A stretch of 64,000 nt of DNA from Burkholderia sp. lig30 (GTDB taxonomy: Bacteria; Pseudomonadota; Gammaproteobacteria; Burkholderiales; Burkholderiaceae). Each line of letters begins with the position of its first letter. Position 1 is the stretch's first letter. The stretch lies in contig NZ_JGVW01000072.1 of the NCBI RefSeq assembly GCF_000687455.2, positions 27,542 through 91,541 on the forward strand. Direction: 5' to 3'. Below the pieces are notes generated by a model, which saw nothing but the letters and a program-made list of their open reading frames with translations, made no database searches and was not told the origin of the DNA. The translations under genes and the position numbers were made by a program. This document shows positions 26,110 to 36,675 of this stretch, piece after piece.

Positions 26110-27903
26110 ATGGATCATATTCGCAATTTCTCGATCATCGCCCACATCGACCATGGCAAGTCGACGCTCGCGGATCGCATCATCCAGGTATGCGGCGGCC
26201 TGACCGACCGTGAAATGGAAGCGCAGGTGCTCGACTCGATGGATCTCGAGCGCGAGCGCGGCATCACGATCAAGGCGCAGACTGCTGCGCTGTCGTATCG
26301 TGCACGCGACGGCAAGGTGTACAACCTGAACCTGATCGACACACCGGGGCACGTCGACTTCTCGTATGAAGTGAGCCGCTCGCTGTCCGCCTGCGAGGGC
26401 GCGCTGCTCGTCGTCGACGCGAGCCAGGGCGTCGAGGCGCAGACGGTCGCGAACTGCTATACGGCGATCGAGCTCGGCGTCGAGGTCGTGCCGGTCCTGA
26501 ACAAGATCGACCTGCCGGCCGCGAACCCGGAAAACGCGATCGCCGAGATCGAGGACGTGATCGGCATCGACGCGACCGACGCGACGCGCTGCAGCGCGAA
26601 GACGGGCCTCGGCGTCGAGGACGTGCTCGAATCGCTGATCGTGAAGGTGCCGCCGCCGAAGGGCGATCCCGACGCGCCGCTGCAGGCGCTCATCATCGAC
26701 TCGTGGTTTGACAACTACGTCGGCGTCGTGATGCTCGTGCGGATCGTCAACGGCACGCTGCGCCCGAAGGAAAAGATCAAGCTGATGGCGACCGGCGCGC
26801 AGTACCCGGTCGAGCACGTCGGCGTGTTCACGCCGAAGTCGCGCAACCTCGAATCGCTGTCGGCCGGGCAGGTGGGCTTCATCATCGCCGGCATCAAGGA
26901 ACTGACGGCCGCGAAGGTCGGCGACACCGTCACGCACGCGACGAAGGCGGCCGCCGAGCCGCTGCCGGGCTTCAAGGAAGTGAAGCCGCAGGTGTTCGCG
27001 GGCCTCTATCCGGTCGAGGCAAACCAGTACGACGCGCTGCGCGAGTCGCTCGAGAAGCTCAAGCTCAACGACGCGTCGCTGCAGTACGAGCCGGAAGTGT
27101 CGCAGGCGCTCGGCTTCGGCTTCCGCTGCGGCTTCCTCGGGCTGCTGCACATGGAAATCGTGCAGGAGCGGCTCGAGCGCGAATTCGACATGGATCTCAT
27201 CACGACCGCGCCGACCGTGGTCTACGAGGTCGTGCAGAGCGACGGTTCCACGATCCGGGTCGAGAACCCGGCGAAGATGCCGGAGCCCGCGAAGATCGCC
27301 GAGATCCGCGAGCCGATCGTCACGGTGAACCTGTACATGCCGCAGGACTACGTCGGCTCGGTGATCACGCTGTGCGAACAGAAGCGCGGCTCGCAGATCA
27401 ACATGCAGTATCACGGCCGCCAGGTGCAGCTCACGTACGAGATCCCGATGGCGGAAATCGTGCTCGACTTCTTCGATCGCCTGAAGTCGGTGTCGCGCGG
27501 CTATGCGTCGATGGACTACGAGTTCAAGGAATACCGCTCGTCGGACGTCGTGAAGGTCGACATGCTGATCAACGGCGACAAGGTCGACGCGCTGTCGATC
27601 ATCGTGCACCGCTCGCAGTCGCAGTATCGCGGCCGCGAAGTCGCGGCGAAGATGCGCGAGATCATCCCGCGCCAGATGTACGACGTGGCGATCCAGGCCG
27701 CCGTCGGCGCGCACATCATCGCGCGCGAGAACATCAAGGCGCTGCGCAAGAACGTGCTCGCGAAGTGCTACGGCGGTGACATCACGCGCAAGAAGAAGCT
27801 GCTCGAAAAGCAGAAAGAAGGTAAGAAGCGGATGAAGCAGGTGGGTTCGGTCGAGATCCCGCAGGAAGCGTTCCTGGCGATCTTGCGTGTCGAAGACAAA
27901 TAA
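26110..27903 (+). CDS. lepA: Elongation factor 4 (LepA) GTPase
   Basis: This 597-residue translational GTPase has G1 in [15 protein letters not shown], a switch I segment with [12 protein letters not shown]3 in [10 protein letters not shown] and G4 NKID. EF-G-like domains follow, then the LepA-specific C-terminal domain (about 490-597, ending in a Lys-rich helix [17 protein letters not shown]). LepA acts on ribosomes during assembly or stress-altered elongation. It is followed by lepB 17 bases on, the classical lepA-lepB pair. Confidence 0.97.
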   Translation: MDHIRNFSIIAHIDHGKSTLADRIIQVCGGLTDREMEAQVLDSMDLERERGITIKAQTAALSYRARDGKVYNLNLIDTPGHVDFSYEVSRSLSACEGALLVVDASQGVEAQTVANCYTAIELGVEVVPVLNKIDLPAANPENAIAEIEDVIGIDATDATRCSAKTGLGVEDVLESLIVKVPPPKGDPDAPLQALIIDSWFDNYVGVVMLVRIVNGTLRPKEKIKLMATGAQYPVEHVGVFTPKSRNLESLSAGQVGFIIAGIKELTAAKVGDTVTHATKAAAEPLPGFKEVKPQVFAGLYPVEANQYDALRESLEKLKLNDASLQYEPEVSQALGFGFRCGFLGLLHMEIVQERLEREFDMDLITTAPTVVYEVVQSDGSTIRVENPAKMPEPAKIAEIREPIVTVNLYMPQDYVGSVITLCEQKRGSQINMQYHGRQVQLTYEIPMAEIVLDFFDRLKSVSRGYASMDYEFKEYRSSDVVKVDMLINGDKVDALSIIVHRSQSQYRGREVAAKMREIIPRQMYDVAIQAAVGAHIIARENIKALRKNVLAKCYGGDITRKKKLLEKQKEGKKRMKQVGSVEIPQEAFLAILRVEDK

Positions 27904-27920
27904 CAGGACTGATCCTCTAT

Positions 27921-28814
27921 ATGAATTTTGCGCTGATTCTTTTTGTGCTCGTCGCGTTGACGGGCGTGGCGTGGGTTGCAGACAAGATGGTGTTCCTGCC
28001 GCAGCGGCGGCGGGCGGCGGACGCGGCGATCGAGGAGTTCGACCGCCAGCAGTCGCGTATCGACAAGCGCTTCGCCGACGAAAATGCGCCGCAGACCCGT
28101 TCGAAGCTGCGTGACGACAAGCTGCGCCAGCCGTGGTGGCTCGAATACACGGCGAGCTTCTTCCCGGTGATCCTCGCGGTGTTCGTCGTGCGCTCGTTCA
28201 TCGTCGAGCCGTTCAAGATCCCGTCGGGCTCGATGGTGCCGACGCTGCTGGTCGGCGATTTCATCCTCGTCAACAAGTTCGACTACGGCCTGCGCATGCC
28301 GGTCAGCAACACGAAGCTCACGCAGGGCCGTCCGCTCGAGCGTGGCGACGTGGTGGTGTTCCGTTATCCGAAGGACGAGTCGGTCGACTACATCAAGCGC
28401 GTGATCGGCCTGCCGGGCGACACGATCGCCTACCAGGACAAGCAGCTGACGATCAACGGCAAGCCGGTGGCCGAGACGGCGATGCCGGACTACTTCGACG
28501 AAGAGCGGATGAACTACGCGAAGCAGTTCGAGGAATCGCTCGACGGCCGCACGAACGCGATCCTCAACAATCCGGCAGTGCCGCCGTTCGTGATGGGTGC
28601 ATACGACTACCCGTATCGCGACAACTGCACGTACAACAGTCGCGGCGTGATCTGCAAGGTGCCGCCGGGCCACTACTTCATGATGGGCGACAACCGCGAC
28701 AACAGTGCGGACAGCCGCTACTGGGGTTTCGTGCCGGACAAGAACATCGTCGGCCGCGCGTTCTTCATCTGGATGAACTTCAGCGCCCTGAAGCGCATCG
28801 GCTCGTTCAACTGA
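27921..28814 (+). CDS. lepB: Signal peptidase I
   Basis: This 297-residue membrane protease removes signal peptides from exported proteins. Two transmembrane segments (about 2-22 and 76-95) precede the catalytic domain. The nucleophile Ser is in [15 protein letters not shown], the general-base Lys in [13 protein letters not shown], and the C-terminal box [17 protein letters not shown] is complete. It is coupled to lepA and precedes rnc by 151 bases. Confidence 0.96.
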   Translation: MNFALILFVLVALTGVAWVADKMVFLPQRRRAADAAIEEFDRQQSRIDKRFADENAPQTRSKLRDDKLRQPWWLEYTASFFPVILAVFVVRSFIVEPFKIPSGSMVPTLLVGDFILVNKFDYGLRMPVSNTKLTQGRPLERGDVVVFRYPKDESVDYIKRVIGLPGDTIAYQDKQLTINGKPVAETAMPDYFDEERMNYAKQFEESLDGRTNAILNNPAVPPFVMGAYDYPYRDNCTYNSRGVICKVPPGHYFMMGDNRDNSADSRYWGFVPDKNIVGRAFFIWMNFSALKRIGSFN

Positions 28815-28965
28815 TCGGCCGACACACCGGCGGGACGCAGCGCACGGGCCGTGCCGCGTCCCGCCGAAAAAAACCAAGAACCGGCGGACACACCGCCTCG
28901 TCACGCCTTTTCGGGGCCGGCAGCGTCGCTTCGACGTAACCGGCGCCCGCGTTATACTCCTGCAC

Positions 28966-30195
28966 ATGCCCCTATCTCAGTTGGAAAGCCGGCTGCGCTA
29001 TGAATTTCGCAATGCGGAATTGCTGCGCCAGGCTTTGACCCATCGCAGTCACAGTGCCACGCACAACGAGCGGCTCGAGTTTCTCGGCGACTCCGTTCTC
29101 AATTGCGCGGTGGCCGCCCTTTTGTTCCAGCGTTTCGCCAAGCTGGACGAAGGCGATCTGTCGCGGGTGCGGGCGAATCTCGTCAAGCAGCAGTCACTGT
29201 ACGAAATCGCTCAGGCCCTGAATATTTCCGACGGGTTGCGGCTTGGTGAGGGCGAGTTGCGCAGCGGCGGATTCCGCCGCCCGTCGATTCTCGCCGACGC
29301 GTTCGAGGCGATCATCGGCGCGGTGTTCGTCGACGGCGGCTTCGACGCCGCGCAAGGGGTCATCAAGCGCCTGTACGTGCCGATCCTCGACCATATCGAT
29401 CCGCGCACGCTTGGCAAGGATGCCAAGACGCTGCTGCAGGAGTACCTGCAGGGCCACAAGATCGCGCTGCCGACCTATACCGTCGTCGCGACGCACGGCG
29501 CGGCGCACAATCAGCAGTTCGAAGTCGAGTGCACGGTGCCGAAGCTGGACGTCAAGGTGTCCGGCTCTGGCGCGAGCCGCCGCGCGGCCGAGCAGGCCGC
29601 GGCGAAGAAGGCGCTCGACGAGGTGATGGCCGCCGCGCCGATGCTCGGCGCGAAGCCGAAGCGCTCGAAGGGCACGCGCGCGGCGAAGCACGTGGAGCCG
29701 GAGATCGTGCCGGGTGTGAAGGGGATTCAGGAAGCGCTCGACTTGCGCTCGCCCGAGCGGAAGGAGCGCGCGGTCGCGCGCGCCGCCGCGAAGGCCGGCG
29801 GGGCGGCCGAGCCGGCCGCACGCGCCGGCGAACCGGCGGAGCGGGCGGCGTTGCCGTCGGCGGGCGCGATCCGTCGCGTCGAGCACGGGGCCGACAGGGC
29901 CGAACGGAACGCGAAGCCGGCGGCGGACAAGCCGGCCGATAGCGCCGACAGCCTGGCCGGGCGCGTCGATACCGCGCCGCAGGCGGGCGACCAGCCGGCC
30001 GAGCGCCCCGACGCGACGCCGCGCGCGGGCGACCAACCGGCCGAACGCAGCGACACTCCGCCGCGCGCCGCGGACAAGCCGGCCGGGCGCAGCGTGCTGC
30101 GGGTGCGCGACGTCCCCGCCGAGACGGGCGCTTCGTCGCCCGGCGAACCGGATCCGGCCGCCGCGCACGCGCGGATCGCCGATGCCGGCCACTGA
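28966..30195 (+). CDS. rnc: Ribonuclease III with a long C-terminal extension
   Basis: This endoribonuclease is expected to cut double-stranded RNA during rRNA processing. The catalytic domain (about 1-145) has the signature [14 protein letters not shown] and the second acidic box [16 protein letters not shown] double-stranded RNA binding domain follows (about 150-225, [18 protein letters not shown]). The protein has 409 residues whereas E. coli RNase III has 226; the extra 180 residues are a basic segment ([13 protein letters not shown]) and then an Ala/Pro/Asp/Arg-rich tail. That tail contains repeated AGDQPAER(P/S)D units. It precedes era, the usual rnc-era-recO order. Confidence 0.94.
   Translation: MPLSQLESRLRYEFRNAELLRQALTHRSHSATHNERLEFLGDSVLNCAVAALLFQRFAKLDEGDLSRVRANLVKQQSLYEIAQALNISDGLRLGEGELRSGGFRRPSILADAFEAIIGAVFVDGGFDAAQGVIKRLYVPILDHIDPRTLGKDAKTLLQEYLQGHKIALPTYTVVATHGAAHNQQFEVECTVPKLDVKVSGSGASRRAAEQAAAKKALDEVMAAAPMLGAKPKRSKGTRAAKHVEPEIVPGVKGIQEALDLRSPERKERAVARAAAKAGGAAEPAARAGEPAERAALPSAGAIRRVEHGADRAERNAKPAADKPADSADSLAGRVDTAPQAGDQPAERPDATPRAGDQPAERSDTPPRAADKPAGRSVLRVRDVPAETGASSPGEPDPAAAHARIADAGH
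29970..30100 (+). repeat. Repeated AGDQPAER motif in the RNase III tail
   Basis: The encoded tail contains imperfect units of about 14 residues built on [30 protein letters not shown] and [10 protein letters not shown]. The units are degenerate at the DNA level. They lie in a region predicted by composition to be disordered. Confidence 0.75.
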
Positions 30196-30255
30196 AACGC
30201 ACATGCACCGTGCCGCGCATCGCGCGGCCGGTTCCGAACCTGTAGTACACACGAT

Positions 30256-31155
30256 ATGAACGCTACCGCTCCCACTGGTTTCCGCTGCGGCATGATCGCG
30301 ATCGTCGGCCGGCCGAACGTCGGCAAGTCGACGCTGATGAATGCGCTCGTCGGCCAGAAAATCAGCATCACGTCGCGCAAGGCGCAGACGACCCGTCATC
30401 GCATCACCGGCATCAACACGACCGAAGACGCACAGTTCATCTTCGTCGACACGCCCGGCTTCCAGACCCGTCACAGCACCGCGCTGAACCGCTCGCTGAA
30501 CCGCACGGTCACGTCGACGCTGACGTCCGTCGACGCGATCCTGTTCGTGATCGAAGCCGGCCGCTTCGGCCCGGACGACCAGCGGGTGCTCGACCTGATT
30601 CCGCCCGGCACGCCGACGATCCTGATCGCGAACAAGCTCGACTGCGTCAACGACAAGGCGACGCTGTACCCGTTCATGCAGCAGGTGAGCGCGCTGCGCG
30701 AGTTCGCGCAGATCGTGCCGCTGTCCGCGAAGCATCAGGACGACATCCTCCGCCTGATGGAGACGCTCAAGCCGTACCTGCCGGAAGGCGAGCCGATCTA
30801 CGGCGAGGACGACCTGACCGACCGCAGCTCGCGGTTCCTTGCCGCCGAGATCCTGCGCGAGAAGGTGTTCCGCTGGACCGGCGACGAGTTGCCGTACACG
30901 AGCACCGTCATCATCGACAAGTTCGAGGAAGAAGGGCGGCTCAAGCGCATCTTCGCGACGATCCTCGTCGAGCGCGATTCGCACAAGGCGATGGTGATCG
31001 GCAAGAAGGGCGCGAAGCTCAAGCAGATCAGCACCGAGGCGCGGATGGACATGGAGAAGCTGTTCGACGGCCCCGTGTACCTGGAAACCTTCGTCAAGGT
31101 GAAGAGCGGCTGGGCCGACAACGAAGCGGGGCTTCGTGCCTATGGGTACGAATGA
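30256..31155 (+). CDS. era: GTPase Era
   Basis: This 299-residue GTPase functions in 30S ribosomal subunit assembly. G1 is [18 protein letters not shown]3 VDTPGFQ and G4 NKLD. The C-terminal KH domain (about 205-290) has [17 protein letters not shown], which binds the 3' end of 16S rRNA. The gene overlaps recO by about 14-20 bases depending on the recO start. Confidence 0.97.
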   Translation: MNATAPTGFRCGMIAIVGRPNVGKSTLMNALVGQKISITSRKAQTTRHRITGINTTEDAQFIFVDTPGFQTRHSTALNRSLNRTVTSTLTSVDAILFVIEAGRFGPDDQRVLDLIPPGTPTILIANKLDCVNDKATLYPFMQQVSALREFAQIVPLSAKHQDDILRLMETLKPYLPEGEPIYGEDDLTDRSSRFLAAEILREKVFRWTGDELPYTSTVIIDKFEEEGRLKRIFATILVERDSHKAMVIGKKGAKLKQISTEARMDMEKLFDGPVYLETFVKVKSGWADNEAGLRAYGYE

Positions 31156-31981
31156 CGCGCTGACGTCGACCGAAGACACGGCGGCGCCCGGCGCGGACGA
31201 TCCGCCGCCGCCGGCCGCGCCGCCCGAGCGGCCGCGCAAGCCGCGCCGCGCGGCCGCGCGCACGTCCGAATTCCGCGTCGCCGAGCAGCCGGCATTCGTG
31301 CTGCACAGTTATCCCTATCGTGAAACGAGCCTGATCGTCGACGTGCTGACGCGCGATCACGGCCGGCTCGCGCTCGTCGCGAAAGGCGCGAAGCGCCCGC
31401 ATTCCGCGCTGCGCGGCGTGCTGCAGACGTTCCAGCCGCTGTTGCTGTCCTGGTCCGGCAAGTCCGAGGTGCGCACGCTGACGGGCGCCGAATGGGTGGG
31501 CGGCATGCTGCCGCTCGGCGGTGACGCGCTCCTGTGCGGTTTCTACGTCAACGAACTGCTCGTGAAGTTCTGCGCGCGCGAAGATCCGCAGCCACCGCTG
31601 TTCAATCACTACGTGGTGACGCTCACGCGCCTCGCGCACGGCGAGCCCGCAGTGCAGGTGCTGCGTTCGTTCGAGCGCGTGCTGCTGCGCGAGACCGGCT
31701 ATGCGCTCGCGCTCAACCGCACGGTCGCGCGCCGCGCGGTCGAGCCCGACCGGCAGTACGTGTTCGATCCCGAGCGTGGCGTGCGCGACGCGAGCGGCGA
31801 GGTGCCGTCGCACTGGCCGGTGATTGCCGGGCAGACGTTGCTCGACATGGAGCAGGACGATTACCATCGACCCCAGACCGTCGCGCAAAGCAAGACGCTG
31901 ATGCGCTTTCTGCTCAACACCTATCTCGGCGGCACGCCGCTCGCGACGCGCCAGATCCTGATCGACCTGCAAAACCTATGA
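31142..31981 (+). CDS. recO: DNA repair protein RecO
   Basis: This protein of about 279 residues helps RecR load RecA onto SSB-coated single strands. An OB-fold domain starts near residue 40 ([24 protein letters not shown]) and a helical domain follows. The first 38 residues are an unusual Pro/Ala/Arg-rich, acidic then basic extension ([20 protein letters not shown]). The ATG at 31142 is used; a GTG at 31136 is an alternative. Both lie inside the end of era. The stop overlaps pdxJ by four bases. Confidence 0.9.
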   Translation: MGTNDALTSTEDTAAPGADDPPPPAAPPERPRKPRRAAARTSEFRVAEQPAFVLHSYPYRETSLIVDVLTRDHGRLALVAKGAKRPHSALRGVLQTFQPLLLSWSGKSEVRTLTGAEWVGGMLPLGGDALLCGFYVNELLVKFCAREDPQPPLFNHYVVTLTRLAHGEPAVQVLRSFERVLLRETGYALALNRTVARRAVEPDRQYVFDPERGVRDASGEVPSHWPVIAGQTLLDMEQDDYHRPQTVAQSKTLMRFLLNTYLGGTPLATRQILIDLQNL

Positions 31982-32751
31982 GCTTCTTCCTGACTTCGCC
32001 CACCGCCATCGACCTCGGCGTCAACATCGATCACGTCGCGACGCTGCGCAACGCGCGCGGCACGCGCTATCCCGATCCGATCCGCGCGGCGCTGGCCGCC
32101 GAGGAAGCGGGCGCCGACGCGATCACGCTGCATCTGCGCGAGGATCGCCGGCACATCGTCGATGCGGACGTGCACACGCTGCGGCCGCTGTTGAAGACGC
32201 GCATGAATCTCGAATGCGCGGTGACGGCCGAGATGCTCGACATCGCGTGCGCGGTGCGGCCGCACGACGCGTGTCTCGTGCCGGAGAAGCGCGAGGAGCT
32301 GACCACCGAAGGCGGGCTCGACGTCGCGGGCCGCTTCGAGGCGGTGCGCGCCGCGTGCAGGCAGCTCGCCGATGCCGGCGTGCGGGTGTCGCTGTTCATC
32401 GATCCGGACGATACGCAGATCCGCGCCGCGCAGGAAGCGGGCGCGCCGGTGATCGAACTGCACACGGGCCGCTATGCCGACGCGCACGATGCCGCCGAAC
32501 AGCAGCGCGAATACGAGCGCATCGTCGCCGGCGTGCAGACGGGCGTGCAGCTCGGCCTGAAGGTCAACGCGGGCCACGGCCTGCACTACACGAACGTCCA
32601 GCAGATCGCCGCGATCGACGGCATCGTCGAGCTGAACATCGGCCACGCGATCGTCGCGCATGCGATTTTCGCCGGCTGGGACAACGCGGTGCGGGAAATG
32701 AAGGCGATCATGGTCGCGGCCCGCGTCGCGGCGCTGCACGGGGCGCACTGA
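31978..32751 (+). CDS. pdxJ: Pyridoxine 5'-phosphate synthase PdxJ
   Basis: This 257-residue TIM-barrel enzyme makes pyridoxine 5'-phosphate from 1-deoxyxylulose 5-phosphate and 3-amino-2-oxopropyl phosphate. Landmarks are [17 protein letters not shown], a Glu in [10 protein letters not shown], the DPDD segment and [13 protein letters not shown] near the phosphate site. All family landmarks are intact. It overlaps recO by ATGA. Pyridoxal kinase PdxY, encoded at 60 kb, belongs to the salvage side of the same pathway. Confidence 0.96.
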   Translation: MSFFLTSPTAIDLGVNIDHVATLRNARGTRYPDPIRAALAAEEAGADAITLHLREDRRHIVDADVHTLRPLLKTRMNLECAVTAEMLDIACAVRPHDACLVPEKREELTTEGGLDVAGRFEAVRAACRQLADAGVRVSLFIDPDDTQIRAAQEAGAPVIELHTGRYADAHDAAEQQREYERIVAGVQTGVQLGLKVNAGHGLHYTNVQQIAAIDGIVELNIGHAIVAHAIFAGWDNAVREMKAIMVAARVAALHGAH

Positions 32752-32781
32752 AGATGCATTGCCTCCACGTTCTCGTCGTTC

Positions 32782-32820
32782 GCTGCCCCCAAAGGGCGCC
32801 GTCAGCCCTCCTGGGGCGGC
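32782..32820. repeat. Nested GC-rich dyad between pdxJ and acpS
   Basis: GCTGCCCC pairs with GGGGCGGC at the outside (allowing mismatch), and AGGGC pairs with GCCCT inside. The element looks like the short GC-rich dyads scattered between genes in betaproteobacteria. Only one copy is visible in this window. Confidence 0.4.
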
Positions 32821-32835
32821 CCGGCGGGTGCTGAC

Positions 32836-33243
32836 ATGGCGATCTACGGCATCGGCACCGACATCGTCCAGTTAAGCCGCGTCGCGGCCGTGCTCGAGCG
32901 CACCGGCGGGCGTTTCGCCGACAAGGTGCTGGGGCCGGACGAGCTGCGCGTGTTCCATGCGCGCCGCGCGCGTTCCGAGGCACGCGGCATCGCGTTTCTC
33001 GCGACGCGCTTCTCCGCGAAGGAAGCGTTCTCGAAGGCGATCGGGCTCGGGATGCGCTGGCCGATGACGTGGCGCGCGCTGCAAACCCTCAATGCGCCGA
33101 GCGGCGAGCCGTACGTCGCCGCGTCCGGCGAACTGGCCGACTGGCTCGCGGCGCGCGGGATCACGGCGCGCGTGACGGTCAGCGACGAGCGCGACTACGC
33201 AGTGTCGTTCGTGATCGCCGAGACGCTCGCACCGGCGCCCTGA
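32836..33243 (+). CDS. acpS: Holo-[acyl-carrier-protein] synthase AcpS
   Basis: This 135-residue phosphopantetheinyl transferase activates apo-ACP. The metal-binding Asp is in [12 protein letters not shown] and the Glu/Lys motif in [15 protein letters not shown], both intact. The length is typical. It lies 84 bases after pdxJ; the pair pdxJ-acpS is conserved in many proteobacteria. Confidence 0.96.
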   Translation: MAIYGIGTDIVQLSRVAAVLERTGGRFADKVLGPDELRVFHARRARSEARGIAFLATRFSAKEAFSKAIGLGMRWPMTWRALQTLNAPSGEPYVAASGELADWLAARGITARVTVSDERDYAVSFVIAETLAPAP

Positions 33244-33271
33244 CTCTTCCACTGACAGACTTCTCGCTTCG

Positions 33272-34300
33272 ATGAAACAGACTCCCGGCCCGGTCATGCT
33301 CGACATCATCGGCACGACCCTCACGCGCGACGATGCGCGGCGTCTCGCGCATCCGCAAACCGGCGGCGTCATCCTGTTCGCCCGCCATTTCCAGGATCGT
33401 GCGCAACTGGTCGCGTTGACCGATGCGATCCGCGCGATTCGCGACGATCTGCTGATCGCCGTCGATCACGAGGGCGGACGCGTGCAGCGCTTTCGCACCG
33501 ACGGCTTCACGGCGCTGCCCGCGATGCGCCGGCTCGGCGAGCTGTGGGACAAGGACGTGCTGCTGGCGACGAAAGTCGCGACCGCGGTCGGCTATATCCT
33601 TGCCGCCGAGCTGCGCGCGTGCGGGATCGACATGAGCTTCACGCCGGTGCTCGATCTCGACTACGGGCATTCGCAGGTGATCGGCGATCGCGCGTTCCAT
33701 CGTGATCCACGCGTCGTGACGCTGCTCGCGAAGAGTCTCAACCACGGGCTCGCGGTCGCCGGCATGGCGAACTGCGGCAAGCATTTCCCCGGCCACGGAT
33801 TCGCCGAGGCGGATTCGCACGTCGCGTTGCCCACCGACGACCGTCCGCTCGACGAGATCCTCGCGAACGATGTCGCGCCTTACGACTGGCTCGGCATCGC
33901 GCTGTCGGCGGTGATTCCGGCACATGTGATCTACACGCAGGTCGACAGTCAGCCCGCGGGGTTCTCGCGCATCTGGCTACAGGACATCCTGCGTGACCGC
34001 CTCGGGTTCACGGGGGCGATCTTCAGCGACGATCTGTCGATGGAGGCGGCGCGCGAAGGCGGCACGCTTACGCAGGCGGCTGAAGCGGCGCTCGCGGCCG
34101 GCTGCGACATGGTGCTCGTCTGCAACCAGCCGGACGCGGCGGAGGAGGTGCTGAACGGGCTGAAGGCGCTCCCGTCCGACGAGTCGGCGCGGCGCATCAG
34201 GCAGATGCGCGCGCGCGGCAAGGCGCTCAAGTGGGACAAGCTGATGCAGCAGCCGGACTATCTGCGCGCGCAGGCGCTGCTGCAAAGCGCATTCGGTTGA
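33272..34300 (+). CDS. nagZ: Beta-N-acetylhexosaminidase NagZ
   Basis: This 342-residue glycoside hydrolase family 3 enzyme removes N-acetylglucosamine from recycled anhydromuropeptides in the cytoplasm. The family loop KHFPGHGFAEADSH has the His/Asp pair that acts as acid/base, and the nucleophile Asp is in IFSDDLSMEAA. VDHEGGRVQRFRTDGFTALP is another NagZ hallmark. Its products feed AmpR-dependent beta-lactamase control in organisms that have it; whether that applies here is unknown. It converges with the sigma-54-type regulator gene. Confidence 0.95.
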   Translation: MKQTPGPVMLDIIGTTLTRDDARRLAHPQTGGVILFARHFQDRAQLVALTDAIRAIRDDLLIAVDHEGGRVQRFRTDGFTALPAMRRLGELWDKDVLLATKVATAVGYILAAELRACGIDMSFTPVLDLDYGHSQVIGDRAFHRDPRVVTLLAKSLNHGLAVAGMANCGKHFPGHGFAEADSHVALPTDDRPLDEILANDVAPYDWLGIALSAVIPAHVIYTQVDSQPAGFSRIWLQDILRDRLGFTGAIFSDDLSMEAAREGGTLTQAAEAALAAGCDMVLVCNQPDAAEEVLNGLKALPSDESARRIRQMRARGKALKWDKLMQQPDYLRAQALLQSAFG

Positions 34301-34333
34301 GCGGCGCGGCCGCGCGTCGCGGCTGTCCGCCGC

Positions 34334-35716
34334 TCAATCCGTCTTCATCCGCTGCAGCTTGTTGTACAGCGTCTTCGGGCTGATGCCGAGCAGCGTCGCG
34401 GCGCGGTGGCGCGTGCCGCCGACCGCGTCGAGCGTCGCGCGGATCAGCAGATCCTCGACGTCCGCAAGCGGCGTGCCGACCTTGATCTGCACGCTGCTGC
34501 CGTTCAGCGCGGCACCCGCCGCAATGCCGGCTTCGTCCCCGCGCAGCGTCTCGACGAAGTCGCCGGACGCGTCGTAGGCGGCGCGCACCCGCTCCTGCAA
34601 TTCCCGCACGTTGCCAGGCCATTCGTATGCGAGGCATTCGCGCACGAAGCCGGGTGCCGCGCGCTTGTCGGTCGTGCCGCGGCCGGTCGCGCGTGCGGCG
34701 CGGTTCAGCGCGTCGATCAGTGCGTCGGCGATGTGCAGCGCGTCGTCGTCGCGTTCGCGCAGCGGCGGCAGCGCGATCGACGCCGCGCCGAGACGCAGCC
34801 ACAGATCTTCCCGCAGCGTGCCGTGCGCGACCGCCTCGCGCGCGGGGCGCCGCGTCGTGGCGATCAGCCGGAAATCGACCGGAATCGGGGTGGTGCCGCC
34901 GACGCGCATGAAGCTCTGCAAATCGAGCGCATGCAGCAGCGCTTCCTGCAACACGAGCGGCAGTGCGGCGATCTCGTCGAGGAACAGCGTGCCGCCGCCC
35001 GCCTGCTCGAACAGGCCCGGCTCGCGCCGCTCGGCGCCGTCGAACGCGCCGCGCTCGTGGCCGAACAGCACGCTGCCGAGCGCGGCACCGTGGCGCTCCG
35101 CGTGTGCGAGCGAGCGGCAGTCGAACGCGACGAATGGCCCCTTGCTGCGCCGGCTCAGATCGTGCAGCGTGCGCGCGGCGATCTCCTTGCCGGTGCCGGC
35201 CTCGCCGGTCAACAGCACGGTCTCCTCGGTGCGCGCGTTCTGCTCGATCAGGTCGTAGACCTGCTGCATCGCGTCGCTGCGGCCGACCATCGCGCCGAAG
35301 CGGCCGAGGCTGCGCAGCGACGCGCGCAGCGACTGGACCTCGTCGATCAGTTCGGACGGGCGCGGAATGCGCGCGAGCAGGCTGCGCAGGCGCGGGATGT
35401 TGATCGGCTTGACCAGGTAATCCCAGATGCCGTGGCGCAGGCCCTCGATCGCGCTTTCCACCGTCGCATTGCCCGTCAGTGCGATGACCGGCAGCGAGCC
35501 GTCCTGCTGCGGCGGCAGGTGCTGCAGCAGGTCGAAGCCGCTGCCGTCCGGCAGGTTCAGGTCGACGAGCGCGACGTCCGGAATCGAGCGGCCGAGCGCG
35601 GCGCGCGCTTCGGCGAGCGACGTCGCCGTATCGACCGAGAAGCCGTCCGCGGCGAGCAGCGCGGCGAGGCCGGACAGGCTATCGGGATCGTCTTCGACAA
35701 TCAGGGCATGTGGCAT
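34334..35716 (-). CDS. NtrC-family response regulator with altered GAFTGA motif
   Basis: This 460-residue protein has three domains: a receiver (about 1-120, phosphoacceptor Asp52 in LVDLNLPDG, Lys in LVKPIN), an AAA+ domain (about 145-380) and a Fis-type helix-turn-helix (about 425-460). The AAA+ domain has Walker A GEAGTGKE, Walker B GGGTLFLDEIAAL and WPGNVREL. The loop that contacts sigma-54 reads GAFDGA instead of GAFTGA, and the sensor I segment reads IATTRR. No histidine kinase gene is adjacent, so it is an orphan regulator. It may activate sigma-54 promoters poorly, or act without sigma-54. The start at MPHALIVEDD matches the receiver fold. Confidence 0.9.
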   Translation of the reverse strand: MPHALIVEDDPDSLSGLAALLAADGFSVDTATSLAEARAALGRSIPDVALVDLNLPDGSGFDLLQHLPPQQDGSLPVIALTGNATVESAIEGLRHGIWDYLVKPINIPRLRSLLARIPRPSELIDEVQSLRASLRSLGRFGAMVGRSDAMQQVYDLIEQNARTEETVLLTGEAGTGKEIAARTLHDLSRRSKGPFVAFDCRSLAHAERHGAALGSVLFGHERGAFDGAERREPGLFEQAGGGTLFLDEIAALPLVLQEALLHALDLQSFMRVGGTTPIPVDFRLIATTRRPAREAVAHGTLREDLWLRLGAASIALPPLRERDDDALHIADALIDALNRAARATGRGTTDKRAAPGFVRECLAYEWPGNVRELQERVRAAYDASGDFVETLRGDEAGIAAGAALNGSSVQIKVGTPLADVEDLLIRATLDAVGGTRHRAATLLGISPKTLYNKLQRMKTD

Positions 35717-35944
35717 GGTGGACGCGTGTCTGCGAGGCGGCGGGACTTCGGCCCAAAGTCTGCCGCCCAATATTGAGATTAATGACGGATTTTATGCTCC
35801 GCCGAACGCATGACGCACGTTATTTCTCTGACGTTATAAAAGAGTTACCAAAGATACAAATTGAATGATTTCATCGGCGAAGCGTGGCTCGCCGGTTCAC
35901 TGCGTTGCCGCCCGGCCTTGTGCGCGTTTTTTGCGCACATAAAC

Positions 35945-35970
35945 AAAAAGCGCCCCGAAGGGCGCTTTTG
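35945..35970. terminator. Bidirectional intrinsic terminator after efp
   Basis: AAAAGCGCCC-CGAA-GGGCGCTTTT is a perfect stem with a tetraloop. On the minus strand it is followed by a T-rich run (from AAACAAAAA on the plus strand). It ends efp transcription. Confidence 0.88.
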
Positions 35971-35993
35971 TCTGGCACGAAATGCGTCCGCGA

Positions 35994-36551
35994 TTATGCG
36001 CGGCTGCGATATTCGTTCGTGCGCGTGTCGATTTCGATCTTGTCGCCGGTGCTGCAGAACAGCGGCACCTGCAGTTCGAAACCGGTCGCGAGCTTGGCGT
36101 TCTTCAGCACCTTGCCCGACGACGTGTCGCCCTTGACGGCCGGCTCCGTGTAGGTGATTTCGCGCACCAGGATCGTCGGCAGTTCGACCGAGATCGCCTT
36201 CTCGTTGTAGAACACGACTTCGCACGTCATGCCGTCTTCGAGGTAGTTGAGCGCGTCGCCCATCATTTCCGCTTCGACTTCGAACTGGTTGTAGTCGGCG
36301 TCCATGAACACGTACATCGGATCCGCGAAGTACGAGTAGGTCACTTCCTTGCGGTCGAGCACGACGACGTCGAACTTGTCGTCTGCCTTGTAGACTGATT
36401 CCTGGCCCGAGTTGGTCAGCAGGTTCTTCAGCTTCATCTTGACGACGGCGGCGTTGCGGCCCGATTTGTTGTATTCGGTCTTCGAAACGACCCAAGCGTC
36501 GTTGCCGACCATCACGACGTTACCTACGCGGAGTTCCTGTGCGGTTTTCAT
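35994..36551 (-). CDS. efp: Elongation factor P (Arg32 type)
   Basis: This 185-residue translation factor relieves ribosome stalling at polyproline. Three beta-barrel domains are present, with the KOW-like domain first. The tip of the first domain reads NKSGRNAAV, placing Arg at position 32, the residue rhamnosylated in betaproteobacteria and pseudomonads (lysine in E. coli). The gene lies just downstream of earP, which encodes the rhamnosyltransferase, with a 124-bp gap that probably includes its own promoter. Confidence 0.97.
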   Translation of the reverse strand: MKTAQELRVGNVVMVGNDAWVVSKTEYNKSGRNAAVVKMKLKNLLTNSGQESVYKADDKFDVVVLDRKEVTYSYFADPMYVFMDADYNQFEVEAEMMGDALNYLEDGMTCEVVFYNEKAISVELPTILVREITYTEPAVKGDTSSGKVLKNAKLATGFELQVPLFCSTGDKIEIDTRTNEYRSRA

Positions 36552-36675
36552 AAAAAAGCGATCCTGTACAAATAAAAAGTGCCTGAGCGTTGCGCAACGG
36601 CGGACGGCGCAAGCGGGTTCGTTCCGTGGGCGCCAAAAGCGAGCGCGCTTGCGTGGTCGGCCGTCGGATAACCGC

